DNA of 64,000 bases, from contig OZ241351.1 in the NCBI GenBank assembly GCA_965200355.1, forward strand, positions 248,001 to 312,000. Direction: 5' to 3'. Below the pieces are notes generated by a model. It was not told the origin of the DNA. It made no database searches and saw nothing but the letters and a program-made list of their open reading frames with translations. The stretch comes from Bin18 sp965200355. Lineage in GTDB: Bacteria > Desulfobacterota > Binatia > Bin18. Each line of letters starts with the position of its first letter. Position 1 is the stretch's first letter. Of the stretch, positions 33,244-40,851 are shown piece by piece. Made by a program: the position numbers and the translations under genes.

Positions 33244-35676
33244 ATGAGTGAATCTGCAAAAACTCCCGTCAAAAAACAGACCCAGAGGCGCGGCCGGCGA
33301 GAACCGTCGTCCGCTCAGCAGTCCGGGCTCCACCTGCTTGAAGATATTGACGCCCTCTTCTCTCATGGCCACGACTTACCAGGCACGTTACAGGAAATTA
33401 CCAAAATTATCACTCAACGCATGGGGACCGATGTCTGTTCAGTCTATCTCTTGGACTCCAAGGGAGAGCGGCTGACCCTGCGGGCAACGACCGGTCTGGA
33501 GCAGGCGGCGGTCGGGACAGTCAGTCTGGATAAACACGAAGGGCTGACGGGCCTCGTGATTGAAACGGGGGAACCCGTTGTCGCTCCTGATGCCATGGCC
33601 CACGAACGGAATAAATACTTTCCGGAAACCGGAGAAGAGCGCTTCCATTCCTTTTTAGGCTTGCCGATGAGCGACCAGGACAAGCTGCTTGGCGCGCTCA
33701 TCGTCCAGAGTCGGCGGCGGCGGCGGTTTCCGCAGGCCGAGGTCCGGTTGCTCAAAAAAATTGCCACCCAGGTGGCGGGCATTCTCGTGCAAGCCCGCCG
33801 GCAGGACTCACGCCAAACGCAGGAGCGCGAGCGTCAGGATTATCGGGCGCGCATGTTGGCGGCGCTTCAACGCCCGAGCGCCTATGAACTCCGGCGGGCC
33901 CGGCAAACCCAGCGGCCGGGCCGAGCCAGCCGTTTACGCCTGACCGGAGTCAGCGCTTCGCCCGGGATCGGCTCCGGGCAGGCCCACCTTGTCCACCCGG
34001 TTGTGCGCCTTGATGCAATTGAAGAACATCATACCGACCATCCAGACGTCGAGCACCAACGCCTGCACGCCGCGCTGAGGCGGTCCATTCAGGAAATCGA
34101 TGTACTCAAGGAGCGCGTCCAGGCGCGGCTGCCAGAGATTGACCGGGCGATTTTTGATGTGTATCGCATGATGCTGGAAGACGCGGCGTTTATCGAAAAA
34201 ATTGAAACCCAGATCAAGGCCGGCTATGCCGCAGATACCGCGCTGAAAAAAGTCACGCGAGGCTATGTGGAGACCCTGGAGCGGACACACGGTGAGCACC
34301 TGCGTGACCGGGCCGCTGACGTGCGCGATATTGGTCAGCGCGTTCTGCGCCATCTGCTCGGTCTGGAGGAGAAGAGCCGGCCACACGGGGAGAATCTGAT
34401 TCTTGTGGCGGACGACCTCTCGCTGTCTGACCTGTGCCGCGTGGATCATCGTCAGCTCAAGGGGGTGGTCCTCGCCAACGGTGGCGCCACCTCGCATACG
34501 TCTATTCTGGCGAAGTCCTTTGAAATTCCAACCGTGGTCGGGGTCGAGCACGCGACCGTTATCCAGCAAGGCGATGCCGTTATCGTGGACGGCAATACTG
34601 GGGTGGCGTATGTCAATCCGGGTGCTGAAATTGTCCGCGAGTATAGCCGCTTTGACCGCGAGTATCGCGCCTTCAACCGCCATCTCGAAGAGATTCACGA
34701 TCTCCCCGCAGAAACGCAGGATGGGGTGCGGATCGGACTCGGAGCCAATGTCGGCTTGCTGAGCGACGTTGATTTTGCCCAGCGCCACGGAGCCGAAGGC
34801 GTTGGGCTGTACCGGACCGAGGTCTCGTTTCTGACCTATAGCGATTTCCCGGACGAAGAGACCCAGTTCGCGCTATATCGAAGGGTGTTGGCTGGGATGG
34901 CGGGCAAGCCGGTCACCATCCGCACCTTAGATCTCGGTCCCGATAAATATCCGCCCTATATGAAGCTGCCCCAAGAAGATAACCCCTTCTTAGGCTGGCG
35001 CTCGATTCGGATCTCTCTGGAGATGGCCGACCTCTTTAAGGTCCAGCTCCGTGCTATTTTACGGGCCGGGGTACAGGGTCCAGTGCGGATTTTGTTTCCC
35101 ATGATCTCCAGCCTGGAAGAGCTGCTCCAGGTTAAGGACCTGCTGGCCCAGGCCAAGGACGAATTACAGCGAGAGGGGAAACCGTTCGACCCAGGGATGC
35201 CAGTCGGCATGATGGTTGAGGTGCCGGCCGCGGTCTGGTTAGCCGACCGGCTCGCCCAGGAGGTGGACTTCTTCAGTATTGGGACGAATGACCTCATTCA
35301 GTATCTTCTGGCGGTAGACCGCAATAACCGTAAGGTGGCCGCGCTCTACGAACCGCTCCATCCGGCGGTCTTGAAGGCCATAGCGACCACCGTCGCCGCT
35401 GCCCAGCGCTCCGGCAAACGAGTCAGTATGTGCGGAGAAATGGCCGCTGATCCGATCTGCACCCTCTTGCTGCTCGGCCTCGGGTTGGACGAACTCAGTA
35501 TGGAGCCGTTCTTTGTCCCGGTTATCAAACGTCTCATTCAGTCGCTCTCTTATACCGAGGCCCACGCTCTCACCCAGGACGCGCTCCAACTCGGAACGGC
35601 GCGCGAGGTAAAAGGCCGCTTGTTTTCCACGCTCAAAGAACTCGGCATGATCGAACTCGTTGAGATGTATCGTTAG
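33244..35676 (+). CDS. ptsP: Phosphoenolpyruvate-protein phosphotransferase PtsP (EI-Ntr)
   Basis: I use the ATG at 33244; 33 in-frame upstream codons look non-coding. The 810-residue protein has an N-terminal GAF domain (about 36-185, LTGLVIETGEPVVAPDA), then the EI domains: an HPr-binding helical part, phospho-His418 in GGATSHTSILAKSFEIPTVVG, and a PEP-binding TIM barrel with GLYRTEVSFL and the Cys in VSMCGEMAADP. It starts the nitrogen-related PTS relay from PEP to NPr and EIIA-Ntr. Neither NPr nor EIIA is in the window. The GAF domain would sense a small metabolite such as glutamine (family knowledge). Confidence 0.95.
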   Translation: MSESAKTPVKKQTQRRGRREPSSAQQSGLHLLEDIDALFSHGHDLPGTLQEITKIITQRMGTDVCSVYLLDSKGERLTLRATTGLEQAAVGTVSLDKHEGLTGLVIETGEPVVAPDAMAHERNKYFPETGEERFHSFLGLPMSDQDKLLGALIVQSRRRRRFPQAEVRLLKKIATQVAGILVQARRQDSRQTQERERQDYRARMLAALQRPSAYELRRARQTQRPGRASRLRLTGVSASPGIGSGQAHLVHPVVRLDAIEEHHTDHPDVEHQRLHAALRRSIQEIDVLKERVQARLPEIDRAIFDVYRMMLEDAAFIEKIETQIKAGYAADTALKKVTRGYVETLERTHGEHLRDRAADVRDIGQRVLRHLLGLEEKSRPHGENLILVADDLSLSDLCRVDHRQLKGVVLANGGATSHTSILAKSFEIPTVVGVEHATVIQQGDAVIVDGNTGVAYVNPGAEIVREYSRFDREYRAFNRHLEEIHDLPAETQDGVRIGLGANVGLLSDVDFAQRHGAEGVGLYRTEVSFLTYSDFPDEETQFALYRRVLAGMAGKPVTIRTLDLGPDKYPPYMKLPQEDNPFLGWRSIRISLEMADLFKVQLRAILRAGVQGPVRILFPMISSLEELLQVKDLLAQAKDELQREGKPFDPGMPVGMMVEVPAAVWLADRLAQEVDFFSIGTNDLIQYLLAVDRNNRKVAALYEPLHPAVLKAIATTVAAAQRSGKRVSMCGEMAADPICTLLLLGLGLDELSMEPFFVPVIKRLIQSLSYTEAHALTQDALQLGTAREVKGRLFSTLKELGMIELVEMYR

Positions 35677-35702
35677 ACAACGGCTGTTTTTGCCTGATTT
35701 TA

Positions 35703-35731
35703 TTGACATTGCTAAACCTGACGGATAAAAG
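35703..35731 (+). promoter_or_regulatory. Sigma70-type promoter candidate upstream of HU
   Basis: TTGACA (35703-35708), a 17-bp spacer and TAAAAG (35726-35731) make a good -35 and a moderate -10. Transcription from here would give a leader of about 230 nt before the HU gene, with short inverted repeats (CTGGGC/GCCCAG near 35760, CACCC/GGGTG just before the ribosome site). Confidence 0.45.
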
Positions 35732-35964
35732 TTAAGAAATCCTCGCTCTGAGTATGACTGGGCCTGCTCGTGGCTGCCCAGAGCCGTATATCTCACCTTG
35801 TGATTGTGGAAGGTCAGGCTGGGAGGAGGGCACAGGGAGCGGGCGAGACCACTGACAGAAGAGTTGAGACGCAGATCGTCAGTCGGAGGCCCTTTGTGGC
35901 AGGACCTCTCGGCTTCTGGTGCGGGATATAGAGTAACACCCTATCGGGTGAGGAGGTTGGGATC

Positions 35965-36384
35965 ATGACGAAGACAGAGATGGTGAAAAAACTGGGTGAG
36001 ACGTGGGGAGAAGCCTCGAACCTCGCCGCCGCCGACAAGCTGGATTCCTTTGTCGAGTTCATCATAAAAACGATCAAAAAAGACAAGGAGTTGAAAATTC
36101 CCAACTTGGGGACCTTCCGGCTCCGCCAGTTGAAGCGCCGCAAGGGACGCAACCCGCAGACCGGAGAGCAGATTACCATTCCGGCTCGGAAAAAAGTGGC
36201 CTTCACGCCGGCAAAAGTATTTAAGGAATCCATTCTCGGCCCGGCGAAGAAGGCCGTTGCCAGGAAAACCGCCGCAAAGAAGACCACGGCGAGGAAAACC
36301 GCCGCAAAGAAGACCGCAGCGAAGAAGGCCGTTACCAGGAAAACCGCCGCAAAGAAGACCGCAGCGAAGAAAAAAACGGCCTGA
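35965..36384 (+). CDS. HU-family DNA-binding protein with histone-H1-like lysine tail
   Basis: This 139-residue nucleoid protein consists of an HU/IHF core (about 1-92; KLGETWGEAS, the beta-arm segment RKGRNPQTGEQITIPARKKVAFTP) and a 47-residue C-terminal tail of KKTAA/RKTAAKK repeats. Tails like this occur in mycobacterial HupB and bacterial H1-like proteins and increase DNA bridging. A strong GAGGAGGT ribosome site precedes the ATG. A clear terminator follows, so the gene is probably transcribed alone, likely from the promoter candidate about 230 bp upstream. Confidence 0.93.
   Translation: MTKTEMVKKLGETWGEASNLAAADKLDSFVEFIIKTIKKDKELKIPNLGTFRLRQLKRRKGRNPQTGEQITIPARKKVAFTPAKVFKESILGPAKKAVARKTAAKKTTARKTAAKKTAAKKAVTRKTAAKKTAAKKKTA
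36241..36381 (+). repeat. Tandem repeats coding for the HU lysine-rich tail
   Basis: Imperfect repeats of about 12-30 bp such as AAAACCGCCGCAAAGAAGACC encode KTAAKKT/RKTAAKK units. One 18-bp block (accgccgcaaagaagacc) recurs three times. Copy number is therefore prone to change by slippage. Confidence 0.75.
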
Positions 36385-36440
36385 GGGCCTGGCCTTCGCT
36401 TCGACTTCCCCTTTCCTTTTCTCCTCTGTCAAGTCTGACC

Positions 36441-36470
36441 AGGGACGTCTTCGGCGTCCCTTTCTTTTTT
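36441..36470 (+). terminator. Rho-independent terminator of the HU gene
   Basis: AGGGACG (36441-36447) and CGTCCCT (36455-36461) form a perfect 7-bp stem with a 7-nt loop, followed by TTCTTTTTT. It ends one base before the queE start codon, so it must also be part of the queE leader if that gene is read from upstream. Confidence 0.78.
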
Positions 36471-36471
36471 C

Positions 36472-37113
36472 ATGAGCTACGCCGTCAAAGAAATTTTTTA
36501 TACCCTCCAAGGCGAAGGGGTCCACACCGGTCGTCCGGCGGTCTTCTGTCGTTTTACCGGATGTAATTTATGGTCTGGGCTGGAGAAGGACCGAGCAACC
36601 GCGGTCTGTCAGTTCTGCGATACAGATTTCGTTGGGACGGACGGGCTTGGGGGCGGACGTTTCGCCTCAGCCCGCGCTCTGGCCGAGGCGGTCGCTGCCG
36701 CGTGGCCAGCCCAGCGCGCTCCTCACCAGGTGCGGTTTGTGGTGTGTACCGGCGGCGAACCCTTGCTCCAGCTTGATGCTGCGCTTGTTGACGCGCTACA
36801 TGCAGAAGGGTTTGAGATTGCGATTGAGACCAATGGAACGGTACGGCCCCCGCCGGGCATTGATTGGGTCTGCGTCAGTCCCAAGGCTGGCTCGCCTCTG
36901 ACCATCCAGCACGGCGGCGAACTGAAGCTGGTCTTTCCCCAGTCCGGTGCAGAGCCAGAACGCTTTGCCCAGCTCGATTTTCAGGCGTTCTTCCTGCAAC
37001 CAATGGATGGGCCTGAGCGCGCGCGCAATACTCAACTGGCGCTCCAGTATTGTCTTGCCCACCCACGCTGGCGGCTCAGCCTGCAAACCCATAAGCTGCT
37101 CGGGATTCCCTAG
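36472..37113 (+). CDS. queE: 7-carboxy-7-deazaguanine synthase (radical SAM)
   Basis: QueE rearranges 6-carboxytetrahydropterin to 7-carboxy-7-deazaguanine in queuosine/7-deazaguanine synthesis. The 213-residue protein has the FYTLQGEGVHTGRPAVF start and a radical-SAM cysteine set C31-X14-C46-X2-C49, the variant spacing known from Burkholderia QueE rather than the usual CX3CX2C. TGGEPLLQ (SAM binding) and SPKAG follow. No queC, queD or tgt is adjacent. The ATG lies one base past the HU terminator, so its promoter is unclear. Confidence 0.92.
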   Translation: MSYAVKEIFYTLQGEGVHTGRPAVFCRFTGCNLWSGLEKDRATAVCQFCDTDFVGTDGLGGGRFASARALAEAVAAAWPAQRAPHQVRFVVCTGGEPLLQLDAALVDALHAEGFEIAIETNGTVRPPPGIDWVCVSPKAGSPLTIQHGGELKLVFPQSGAEPERFAQLDFQAFFLQPMDGPERARNTQLALQYCLAHPRWRLSLQTHKLLGIP

Positions 37114-37149
37114 CCCGGCTCCGCCCCCCAGGGCCATCGAGAAGACGCT

Positions 37150-37908
37150 GTGAAAGACACGCTCAGCCAACAAGAAAAACTCCTTCAGCTTGCCGCCCAG
37201 CAAGCCGCCCGGCAGGGGAAAAGTGTCGCCCGCTATCTCCGAGACCTGCAAACGCAAGTCTCACGACAAAAACGCGGTTCCGTTCGCAGCCGAGCGCCCC
37301 AGCCGGCAGCGTCTCACACGAAATATGTCACCCTGACTCGTCGGGAGGTTGAGCGGTTCTTTGCCCAGATTACAGACGAGCGCGACCGGGCGCTGTTTAC
37401 CGCCATGTACGCTTTCGGACTGCGCGCCTCTGAGGTTGGCCTCTTATTGCGCGAGCACGTCAACTTTCGCACCCGCCGTATTCATATCCCCCGCCTCAAG
37501 GGCGGCGTCGCTGGAGAGAAACTGATGGCCGCGGAATATCTGCACCTGCTCCGCGCGTATCTGCACAATCGGCAGGACTCCCTGCCCTACCTCTTTCCGT
37601 CGCGGAATGCGCGTCCGGTGAGTCGCCAGCGTATTGACCGGCTCTTCCGTAGCTACGCGGCGTTGGCCAAGCTTCCGCCGTCGAAACGGCACAGCCACTG
37701 TTTACGCCACTCCGTTGCTGCCCATCTGCTTGAGGATGGATACGCACTGGAGGAAGTCCAGGCGCATTTGGGCCATAAATCTATTCACTCAACGGTCGTC
37801 TATACGACAGCCGCGGTCCCCCGCCGTCGCCGGCTCTCGGTGCGTGTCCACCCGTCCGGCAGCCCGCGCACACTCGTGCGCGTGATAAAAAAGTCAGGGC
37901 CGGCCTAA
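37150..37908 (+). CDS. Tyrosine recombinase (integrase family), small
   Basis: The 252-residue protein starts at a GTG at 37150. Its catalytic set is complete: Arg92 (GLRASEVG), Lys117 (PRLKGG), His183-x-x-Arg186 (HCLRHS), His209 (LGHKS) and nucleophile Tyr218. The N-terminal part before the catalytic domain (about 60 residues) is too short for a full SAM-like core-binding domain of about 100, and the C-terminus is basic. It may be an integrase remnant that remains active or a minimal XerC/D-like recombinase. No att-like direct repeats were found around it. Confidence 0.85.
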   Translation: MKDTLSQQEKLLQLAAQQAARQGKSVARYLRDLQTQVSRQKRGSVRSRAPQPAASHTKYVTLTRREVERFFAQITDERDRALFTAMYAFGLRASEVGLLLREHVNFRTRRIHIPRLKGGVAGEKLMAAEYLHLLRAYLHNRQDSLPYLFPSRNARPVSRQRIDRLFRSYAALAKLPPSKRHSHCLRHSVAAHLLEDGYALEEVQAHLGHKSIHSTVVYTTAAVPRRRRLSVRVHPSGSPRTLVRVIKKSGPA

Positions 37909-37978
37909 GCCGCCCCCGGCCCGCATACGCGGCCAGCCTGCGCGCGTACAAACGAGTCAAAATTTTTATTATGACCCC

Positions 37979-38006
37979 TTGACCCGGAGCCAATCGGTCT
38001 TACTTT
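37979..38006 (+). promoter_or_regulatory. Promoter candidate for hsp20
   Basis: TTGACC (37979-37984), a 16-bp spacer and TACTTT (38001-38006) lie about 46 bp before the hsp20 ATG. They resemble a sigma70 promoter; the -10 does not match the sigma32 CCCCAT consensus. I see no CIRCE element. Confidence 0.4.
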
Positions 38007-38051
38007 TGTCTTGTGTCAGACAGAAACCCAAACCCAGAGGAGGTAGAGACA

Positions 38052-38543
38052 ATGAGACAGGAACTGAGTGTATGGCGAGGACCGTTTGGAACCCGGCAGC
38101 CCTGGCCGCATGAGCTGGAGTCTGTGGTCAACGATTTGTTCTCTGCGCGCGGCTGGCCGGTCGCCCGGTCGGGAATGCCCTCGGAAGCGTCGTTCAGGAT
38201 CGACAGTTATGTGGAGGACAACCGGCTGCATATCAAGGCGGATTTGCCCGGAGTGGAGCCCAAGGATGTCGAGATTGCGCTGGACGGTAATCGCCTGACG
38301 GTCAAGGGCGAACGCAAGGCCGCGCACGAGGACAAGAACGGGAGATATTTCCATCAAGAGCGCTCGTATGGCTCGTTTGCCCGGTCGTTTCTCTTGCCGA
38401 AGGGCATTGCTGCAGAGAAGATCACGGCGAGTGCCAAGAACGGCACGCTTGAAGTCGTGGTGCCCTTCCCGGAAGAGGTGCAGCCGAGACGCATTCCAAT
38501 CGAGGTGAAAACCGAAGCCGCGACCAACGTCGCCGCCGACTGA
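38052..38543 (+). CDS. Small heat-shock protein, Hsp20/alpha-crystallin family
   Basis: From the ATG at 38052, behind a strong AGGAGGT ribosome site, the 163-residue chaperone has an N-terminal arm and an alpha-crystallin domain. The key segments are IDSYVEDNRLHIKADLPGV, LTVKGERKAA, FARSFLLPKGI and ASAKNGTLEVVVPF (A-x-x-x-x-G-x-L), with a C-terminal RRIPIEVK as the I-x-I tail. It holds unfolded proteins until ATP-dependent chaperones act. A strong terminator follows, so the gene is monocistronic. Confidence 0.95.
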   Translation: MRQELSVWRGPFGTRQPWPHELESVVNDLFSARGWPVARSGMPSEASFRIDSYVEDNRLHIKADLPGVEPKDVEIALDGNRLTVKGERKAAHEDKNGRYFHQERSYGSFARSFLLPKGIAAEKITASAKNGTLEVVVPFPEEVQPRRIPIEVKTEAATNVAAD

Positions 38544-38570
38544 CCGGCCCTCTCCTTTCTCCCCCCGCGC

Positions 38571-38601
38571 TGGGGGCTCCTGTGGGAGCCCCCATTTTTT
38601 T
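38571..38601 (+). terminator. Rho-independent terminator of hsp20
   Basis: TGGGGGCTCC (38571-38580) and GGAGCCCCCA (38585-38594) form a perfect 10-bp stem with a TGTG loop and are followed by seven T residues. This is the clearest terminator in the window. Confidence 0.92.
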
Positions 38602-38698
38602 CACACGGCTCTTCTCCTTCACCTGAGCCCACCATCGACACCAGAAATCACTTCTCGTACACTGCGGCTGTAGCGGGTTTCCCCGCAAGGAGAGAGTC

Positions 38699-40072
38699 AT
38701 GGAACTGACCTCATTGTCAGCAACGATGCTGGCTCGGTGTATTCGGACGAATCTCGTTCCTTCAGTTGCCGTGGTGGACGCGCATCTGGCCCGCCTGGCC
38801 ACAGTCAATCCACAGCTCAACGCGGTCGTACAGGTCAGCGCCGAGGCGGCGCGCCAACAGGCCCGCGCCGCCGACGAGGCCATCGCCCGCGGCGAAAGTG
38901 TCGGCCCGCTGCATGGGGTGCCCATCACGCTCAAGGATTCGTTAGACACCGCCGGCGTGGTCAGTACCTGGGGGACAGCGGGACGAGCCGATTATACCCC
39001 CGCGCGCGATGCCACTGTGGTGGCGCGTCTGCGGGCCGCGGGCGCAATCATCCTGGGCAAGACCAATACGCCAGAGTTTACCCTGGCCGGGATTACGGAC
39101 AATGCGGTCTATGGCCGGACCAATAATCCGTATGATGTGGCGCGGTCGCCCGCCGGCAGTAGCGGGGGAGCGGGGGCGATTCTTGCGGCCGGCGGCTCGG
39201 CGCTCGACCTTGGGAGTGATACCGGCGGCAGCATCCGTATGCCGGCCCACTACTGCGGCATTGCCGGGCTCAAACCGACCTCGGGCCGAGTCCCCCGCAC
39301 CGGACATGCCATTTCCTTTGATGTCGGCGCATTAGACGCCTTTACCCAGATTGGCCCTATGGCGCGGCAGGTCGAAGACCTGAGCCTAATTTTGTCCATT
39401 ATTGCCGGCCCGGACGGGCACGACCCAGCGGTCGTGCCGGTTCCGCTGGGAGACCCCCAAGCGGTGCGCGCGCGCAATCTGCGCGTCGCCTTTTACACAG
39501 ACAACGGGATCGTCTCTCCAAGCCCGGACACAGTTCGTACCGTCCAGACCGCAGCCAGCACGCTGGCCGACCACGGGGTCGCGGTCACCGAAGATCGGCC
39601 GCAGGGTGTCGGAGATGCGGAGCGGCTGTGGCGCAGCCTGTATCTTGCGGATGGAGGGGCCTGGATACGGCGGCGCCTCCGCACCGCCGGGACTGAGCGC
39701 CTGTCTGCGGCTTTGGAGTGGATGCAAACGGCGCAGCCCGTATCGCTCACGGAGTTTACTCAGGAATTGAGCCGATGGAATCTCTACCGGAGTGAGATGC
39801 TGGCATTTATGGAGTCCTACGATGTCGTGCTGTGTCCGGTCAGCGCCACACCCGCTACCCTCCATGACGACCCCGCTGGCCCGGATTTTACCTACACGTT
39901 CGCCCACAATCTGACCGGCTGGCCGGGCGCGGTCGTACGCTGCGGAACGTCCGCCGAGGGGCTGCCGATTGGTGTCCAAATCGTCGCCCGTCCCTGGCGC
40001 GAAGATGTCGCCTTGGCCATCGCCCAATATCTGGAGACAAATCTGGGTGGGTGGCAACGTCCGTCTCTATAG
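38699..40072 (+). CDS. Amidase-signature hydrolase (GatA-like)
   Basis: The 457-residue protein has the complete amidase-signature triad: Lys79 (GVPITLKD), cis-Ser154 (PAGSSGGAG) and Ser178 (DTGGSIRMPA). The N-terminal helix and EFTLAGITDN are also typical. Without GatB/GatC partners it is more likely a stand-alone amidase acting on a carboxamide than a glutamyl-tRNA amidotransferase subunit. It is preceded by AAGGAGA and lies alone between the hsp20 terminator and the NYN gene. Confidence 0.9.
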   Translation: MELTSLSATMLARCIRTNLVPSVAVVDAHLARLATVNPQLNAVVQVSAEAARQQARAADEAIARGESVGPLHGVPITLKDSLDTAGVVSTWGTAGRADYTPARDATVVARLRAAGAIILGKTNTPEFTLAGITDNAVYGRTNNPYDVARSPAGSSGGAGAILAAGGSALDLGSDTGGSIRMPAHYCGIAGLKPTSGRVPRTGHAISFDVGALDAFTQIGPMARQVEDLSLILSIIAGPDGHDPAVVPVPLGDPQAVRARNLRVAFYTDNGIVSPSPDTVRTVQTAASTLADHGVAVTEDRPQGVGDAERLWRSLYLADGGAWIRRRLRTAGTERLSAALEWMQTAQPVSLTEFTQELSRWNLYRSEMLAFMESYDVVLCPVSATPATLHDDPAGPDFTYTFAHNLTGWPGAVVRCGTSAEGLPIGVQIVARPWREDVALAIAQYLETNLGGWQRPSL

Positions 40073-40088
40073 TCTGCCTCGATAATCA

Positions 40089-40150
40089 GCGCTACGAAAC
40101 GCCTGCTCAGGAGGTTGTGAGATTGAGCCCGTAGCGCCTGGTTCAGGCGA
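40089..40150. promoter_or_regulatory. Structured leader upstream of the NYN gene
   Basis: GCGCTACG (40089-40096) pairs with CGTAGCGC (40130-40137). A second hairpin, CGCCTG-GTT-CAGGCG (40136-40150), follows at once. The two structures, overlapping by two bases, fill most of the 123-bp gap between the amidase and NYN genes. There is no T tract. Confidence 0.35.
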
Positions 40151-40195
40151 AGGATACGGTCACAGTATATCCTCAATATTGGCGCGGAGGACGCT

Positions 40196-40819
40196 ATGGA
40201 ACAGGTTTTTATCTACTGGGACGACTCTAATATCTTCATTAGCGCCCAAGCCCTCGCGGTGGAACGTGAGGGCGAGGATGCGCGTCCTCGGGTGCGCCTT
40301 CATTTCCGCAATCTTCTGGAATTGGCGCACGCGGGGAGGCCGATTCAGCGGGCGGTTGCTGTCGGCTCCATTCCCCCGGAGTTGCGTCATGTTTGGAATC
40401 GCCTGGAAAACGAAGGGGTTACGGTCCACTTACTCGAGCGTGGCGCGCTGCATGGTCGTGAAGTGGGCGTGGATCAAGCCTTGCAAACCTATATGCTCCG
40501 CGACACCGTTGACCACAACGGCGATCCGGGTATTGCCGTCATCCTGACCGGAGACGGAGCCGGGTTCGCGGACGGCGTGGGCTTTCACGCCGACTTAGAG
40601 CGTATGCACCGCAAGGGGTGGCGCATAGAAGTGTTATCGTGGCGGCACAGCTGCAACCGCCGGATGCGGGAGTGGGCGGAAGAAAATGGCAAATTTATCG
40701 CGCTGGACGACTTTTACGACAGTGTGACGTTTCTGGAGTCACCGATACCGGGCCAGCCGGCCGCCGCCCCGCGCTATGTCGTGCCGCTCAATCTGGGAAG
40801 GCGTGAGGTTGCAGTTTAG
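40196..40819 (+). CDS. NYN-domain (PIN-like) putative ribonuclease
   Basis: The 207-residue cytosolic protein has an NYN/LabA-like fold pattern. YWDDSNIF holds the N-terminal acidic residues, VDQALQTYML the central Asp, and IAVILTGDGAGFADGVGF the third acidic site, followed by IEVLSW and SCNRRMREWAE. NYN domains are Mg-dependent RNases related to PIN toxins and to eukaryotic Meg4/MARF1. It stands alone, with no antitoxin partner, and I see no specific target. Confidence 0.78.
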   Translation: MEQVFIYWDDSNIFISAQALAVEREGEDARPRVRLHFRNLLELAHAGRPIQRAVAVGSIPPELRHVWNRLENEGVTVHLLERGALHGREVGVDQALQTYMLRDTVDHNGDPGIAVILTGDGAGFADGVGFHADLERMHRKGWRIEVLSWRHSCNRRMREWAEENGKFIALDDFYDSVTFLESPIPGQPAAAPRYVVPLNLGRREVAV

Positions 40820-40851
40820 CGAATGAGAGACTGGGGGCGGATGATCCCCAC

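Noticed and set aside
36241..36384. Direct repeats as a possible CRISPR array
   Set aside because: The repeats encode an in-frame lysine tail, vary in spacing and have no unique spacers of constant length.
37909..38051. att site next to the tyrosine recombinase
   Set aside because: No direct repeat, tRNA end or matching sequence was found on both sides of the recombinase gene.
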